In this document: positions 6,794-7,947 of the stretch, piece by piece
Layout of the letters: each line of letters begins with the position of its first letter
Position numbering within the stretch: the first letter of the stretch is position 1
Source of the DNA: a bacterium
GTDB lineage: Bacteria > UBP14 > UBA6098 > B30-G16
Assembly: GCA_003645115.1 (NCBI GenBank)
Contig: QNEG01000059.1
Coordinates: forward strand, 1-7,947
Length of the DNA stretch: 7,947 nucleotides
Direction of reading: 5' to 3'
Made by a program: the position numbers and the translations under genes
The notes under the pieces: generated by a model
Database searches by the model: none
Told to the model about the DNA's origin: nothing
What the model saw: only the letters and a program-made list of their open reading frames with translations

Positions 6794-6851
6794 TTCCGAT
6801 TGTATCGGAACCGTCCCGTCTGGGCGGGAAAACGATGCCGACTTGTCGGCA
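6794..6851. repeat. Cluster of three hairpins downstream of the exported-protein gene
   Basis: Three inverted repeats lie end to end. The first is a perfect 7-bp stem TTCCGAT with ATCGGAA around TGT (6794-6810). The second pairs TCCCG with CGGGA around six bases (6814-6829). The third is a perfect 7-bp stem TGCCGAC with GTCGGCA around TT (6836-6851). The middle one is the reverse complement of the TCCCG...CGGGA module at 6616-6631 with 14 of 16 bases matching. No T-run follows any of them, so they are not classical terminators, though they could protect the mRNA 3' end. They directly precede the orphan sorting-domain tail. Confidence 0.65.
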
Positions 6852-6861
6852 GAGTAGAAGA

Positions 6862-6987
6862 ATAATCTGGCAACCCGATGAATCAATCGCATCGGGAATA
6901 TATCTGGTGAGGTGCTTGCCCCGACGATTCGGGACACGGATAAACAATAGCTTGAAAATAACGAAGAGAATTGTATATTTAAGATAG
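6862..6987 (+). pseudogene. Orphan C-terminal sorting-domain remnant
   Basis: Reading from 6862 to the TAG at 6985-6987 gives I-I-WQPDESIASGIYLVR, then a divergent stretch, then ITKRIVYLR and stop. This matches the end of the upstream protein (WQPDETISSGIYFVR ... ITKRIVYVK) in a different frame from that gene. Relative to it, the remnant has seven extra codons, coinciding with a small palindrome (CCCGA and TCGGG, 6920-6933). The frame stays open upstream to 6763, but that part reads through the hairpin cluster and shows no DLRGN-type strand, no start with a ribosome binding site and no signal peptide. The nucleotide sequence differs too much from the upstream copy for a fresh tandem duplication. 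It is most likely the tail of a paralogous gene whose body was deleted or displaced. A second perfect inverted repeat (CCCGATG and CATCGGG, 6874-6896) lies inside it. Confidence 0.7.
6952..6979 (+). promoter_or_regulatory. Candidate promoter for the repeat-protein gene
   Basis: TTGAAA (6952-6957) and TATATT (6974-6979) each match the sigma70 consensus at five of six positions and are separated by 16 bp. They lie at the end of the sorting-domain remnant and about 50 bp before the ATG at 7030. These bases also encode the remnant's final residues, so the match may be coincidental. Confidence 0.35.
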
Positions 6988-7029
6988 AAATCAAACTACC
7001 GCAGAAGGCGAAAAACAAGGAGGTGTCTT

Positions 7030-7947
7030 ATGCGCAGTTTTATTATTTTGTCGCTTTCTCTGTTTTTTCTCGCCACTGCCTGCCTTACGCAAATGACGCC
7101 GACTATCGTCTGGCAGGAATGCCTCGGCGGAAGTTATGATGATGAAGCATATTCCATTCAACAGACTTCCGATGGCGGTTTCATCGTGGCGGGAAAGTCC
7201 TCTTCCAATGATGGCGATGTTAGTGGATGGCACGAAGGGTATGATGGTGTATCTCCTACTTCTGATTATTGGATAGTAAAATTAAATTCTATGGGAAATA
7301 TAGAATGGCAGAAATGTCTCGGCGGAAGTGGTATTGATGAAGCGCGTTCCATTCAACAAACAAGCGATGGCGGCTTCATAGTCGCAGGAGGGTCCTCTTC
7401 CAATGATGGCGATGTTAGTGGAAACCACGGCGGAGTTGATTATTGGATAGTGAAATTAAATTCTATGGGAAATATAGAATGGCAAAAATGCCTCGGCGGA
7501 AGTTATGACGATGTAGCATATTCCATTCAACAGATTTCTGATGGCGGCTTCATCGTGGCGGGAAAGTCCACTTCCAACAATGGCGATGTCAGTGGAAACC
7601 ACGGCTTAACTGATTATTGGTTAGTAAAATTGAATTCTGTGGGGAATATAGAGTGGCAAAAATGCCTCGGTGGAATTTCTTTGGATGACGCGCATTCTGT
7701 TCACCAGACCATAGATGGCGGTTTTATCCTAGCAGGTGGGTCCTCTTCCAATAATGCCGATGTCAGTGGAAACCACGGAAGTGCTGATTATTGGGTAGTA
7801 AAGTTGAATTCCGCAGGGAGTATTGAATGGCAGAAATGCCTTGGCGGAGATTTTTATGATTATGCGGAATCCATTCACCAGACCAGCTATGGCGGCTTCG
7901 TCCTGGTGGGATATACTTATTCCAATAATGCCGATGTTAGCGGAAAC
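7030..7947 (+). CDS. Exported tandem-repeat protein (WQKCLGG repeats), 3' end outside window
   Basis: The frame is open for 306 codons to the window end. A strong ribosome binding site AAGGAGGT (7017-7024) lies five bases before the ATG. Residues 1-20 form a signal peptide. A17-C18 might be a weak lipobox (ATAC), so a lipoprotein is possible but unproven. From residue 28 the protein consists of a repeat of about 58 residues: WQKCLGGS..DEA.SIQQTSDGGFIVAG.SSSNDGDVSGNHG..DYWIVKLNS.GNIE. Such repeats are common in secreted proteins of Bacteroidetes-like and other environmental bacteria and are probably beta-propeller blades or Delta-60-like repeats; that is family-level recollection, not a search result. 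Each unit contains one cysteine. The molecular role is unknown. A sorting domain like that of the upstream gene would be expected at the missing C-terminus. Confidence 0.85.
   Translation, partial: MRSFIILSLSLFFLATACLTQMTPTIVWQECLGGSYDDEAYSIQQTSDGGFIVAGKSSSNDGDVSGWHEGYDGVSPTSDYWIVKLNSMGNIEWQKCLGGSGIDEARSIQQTSDGGFIVAGGSSSNDGDVSGNHGGVDYWIVKLNSMGNIEWQKCLGGSYDDVAYSIQQISDGGFIVAGKSTSNNGDVSGNHGLTDYWLVKLNSVGNIEWQKCLGGISLDDAHSVHQTIDGGFILAGGSSSNNADVSGNHGSADYWVVKLNSAGSIEWQKCLGGDFYDYAESIHQTSYGGFVLVGYTYSNNADVSGN
7111..7947 (+). repeat. Five tandem 174-nt coding repeats (last one cut by window end)
   Basis: Units begin at each repeat tryptophan: 7111-7305 (195 nt, with seven extra codons before DYW), 7306-7479, 7480-7653, 7654-7827 (each exactly 174 nt), and 7828-7947 (partial, 120 nt). 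Conservation is uneven. The stretch from GATTATTGG through ATAGAATGGCA is almost identical between units 1 and 2, while the segment just after CLGG varies. This suggests recent unit duplication or gene conversion, with diversification in one loop. Confidence 0.9.

Noticed and set aside
6794..6851. Factor-independent terminator after the exported-protein gene
   Set aside because: None of the three hairpins is followed by a T-run on either strand in the right position, so termination cannot be claimed.
6348..6947. 199-codon open frame on the minus strand
   Set aside because: It lies antisense to the sorting domain and its remnant, has no ribosome binding site or recognisable motif, and the plus-strand frame shows clear domain conservation.
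7111..7947. CRISPR-like or other non-coding repeat array
   Set aside because: The repeat period is 174 nt, a multiple of three in one open frame with protein-level conservation, and there are no short identical repeats with unique spacers.

Overview
The window holds two unlike halves. The left half (minus strand, positions 74-3726) is the start of a bacterial S10 ribosomal-protein operon in canonical order: rpsJ, rplC, rplD, rplW, rplB, rpsS, rplV. The right half (plus strand, 4035-7947) carries two genes for large exported proteins. The first ends in a type IX secretion-like C-terminal sorting domain. The second is a tandem-repeat protein that runs off the window end. The DNA is AT-rich with strong GGAGG-type ribosome binding sites. 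The sorting domain (motif ITPNPFN ... WQPDE..SSGIY) together with a bacterial-type S10 operon suggests an uncultured member of the FCB group or an allied candidate phylum (for example Cloacimonadota-, WOR-3- or Fermentibacterota-like). That placement is inference from style, not from a tree.

Ribosomal half. A consensus sigma70 promoter (TTGACA, 16 bp, TATAAT) lies about 150 bp upstream of rpsJ on the minus strand. It gives a leader of about 140 nt containing an apparent three-way-junction RNA that ends in seven U residues. This looks like an attenuator, as would suit an autoregulated S10 operon. The genes are tightly packed, and rplD and rplW overlap by ATGA. rplD is interrupted by an apparent one-base deletion; restoring one base gives a full-length 210-residue L4. 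L2 is about 30 residues longer than the E. coli protein because of two internal insertions. No rpsC start is visible in the last 73 bases of the window, although rpsC normally follows rplV.

Right half. The 909-residue protein has a signal peptide, a helical toroid-like N-terminal domain with a QDxDxDGG motif, beta-sandwich linkers, a glutamine-amidotransferase-like (ThuA-like) domain and a C-terminal sorting domain. That sorting domain is split by a 43-residue insertion whose DNA (129 nt) is a chain of inverted repeats. Just downstream, a second palindrome cluster is followed by an orphan sorting-domain tail (WQPDESIASGIYLVR ... ITKRIVYLR), a remnant of another gene. One palindromic 16-mer is shared, in inverted orientation, between the in-gene insertion and the downstream cluster. 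This points to a dispersed palindromic element that tolerates insertion into coding sequence.

The last gene, partial at 7030-7947, encodes a signal peptide followed by at least five copies of a 58-residue WQKCLGG...DGGF...DYW.VKLNS repeat, probably a secreted beta-propeller-like surface protein. The two halves are divergently transcribed from a shared 308-bp region and are probably functionally unrelated.
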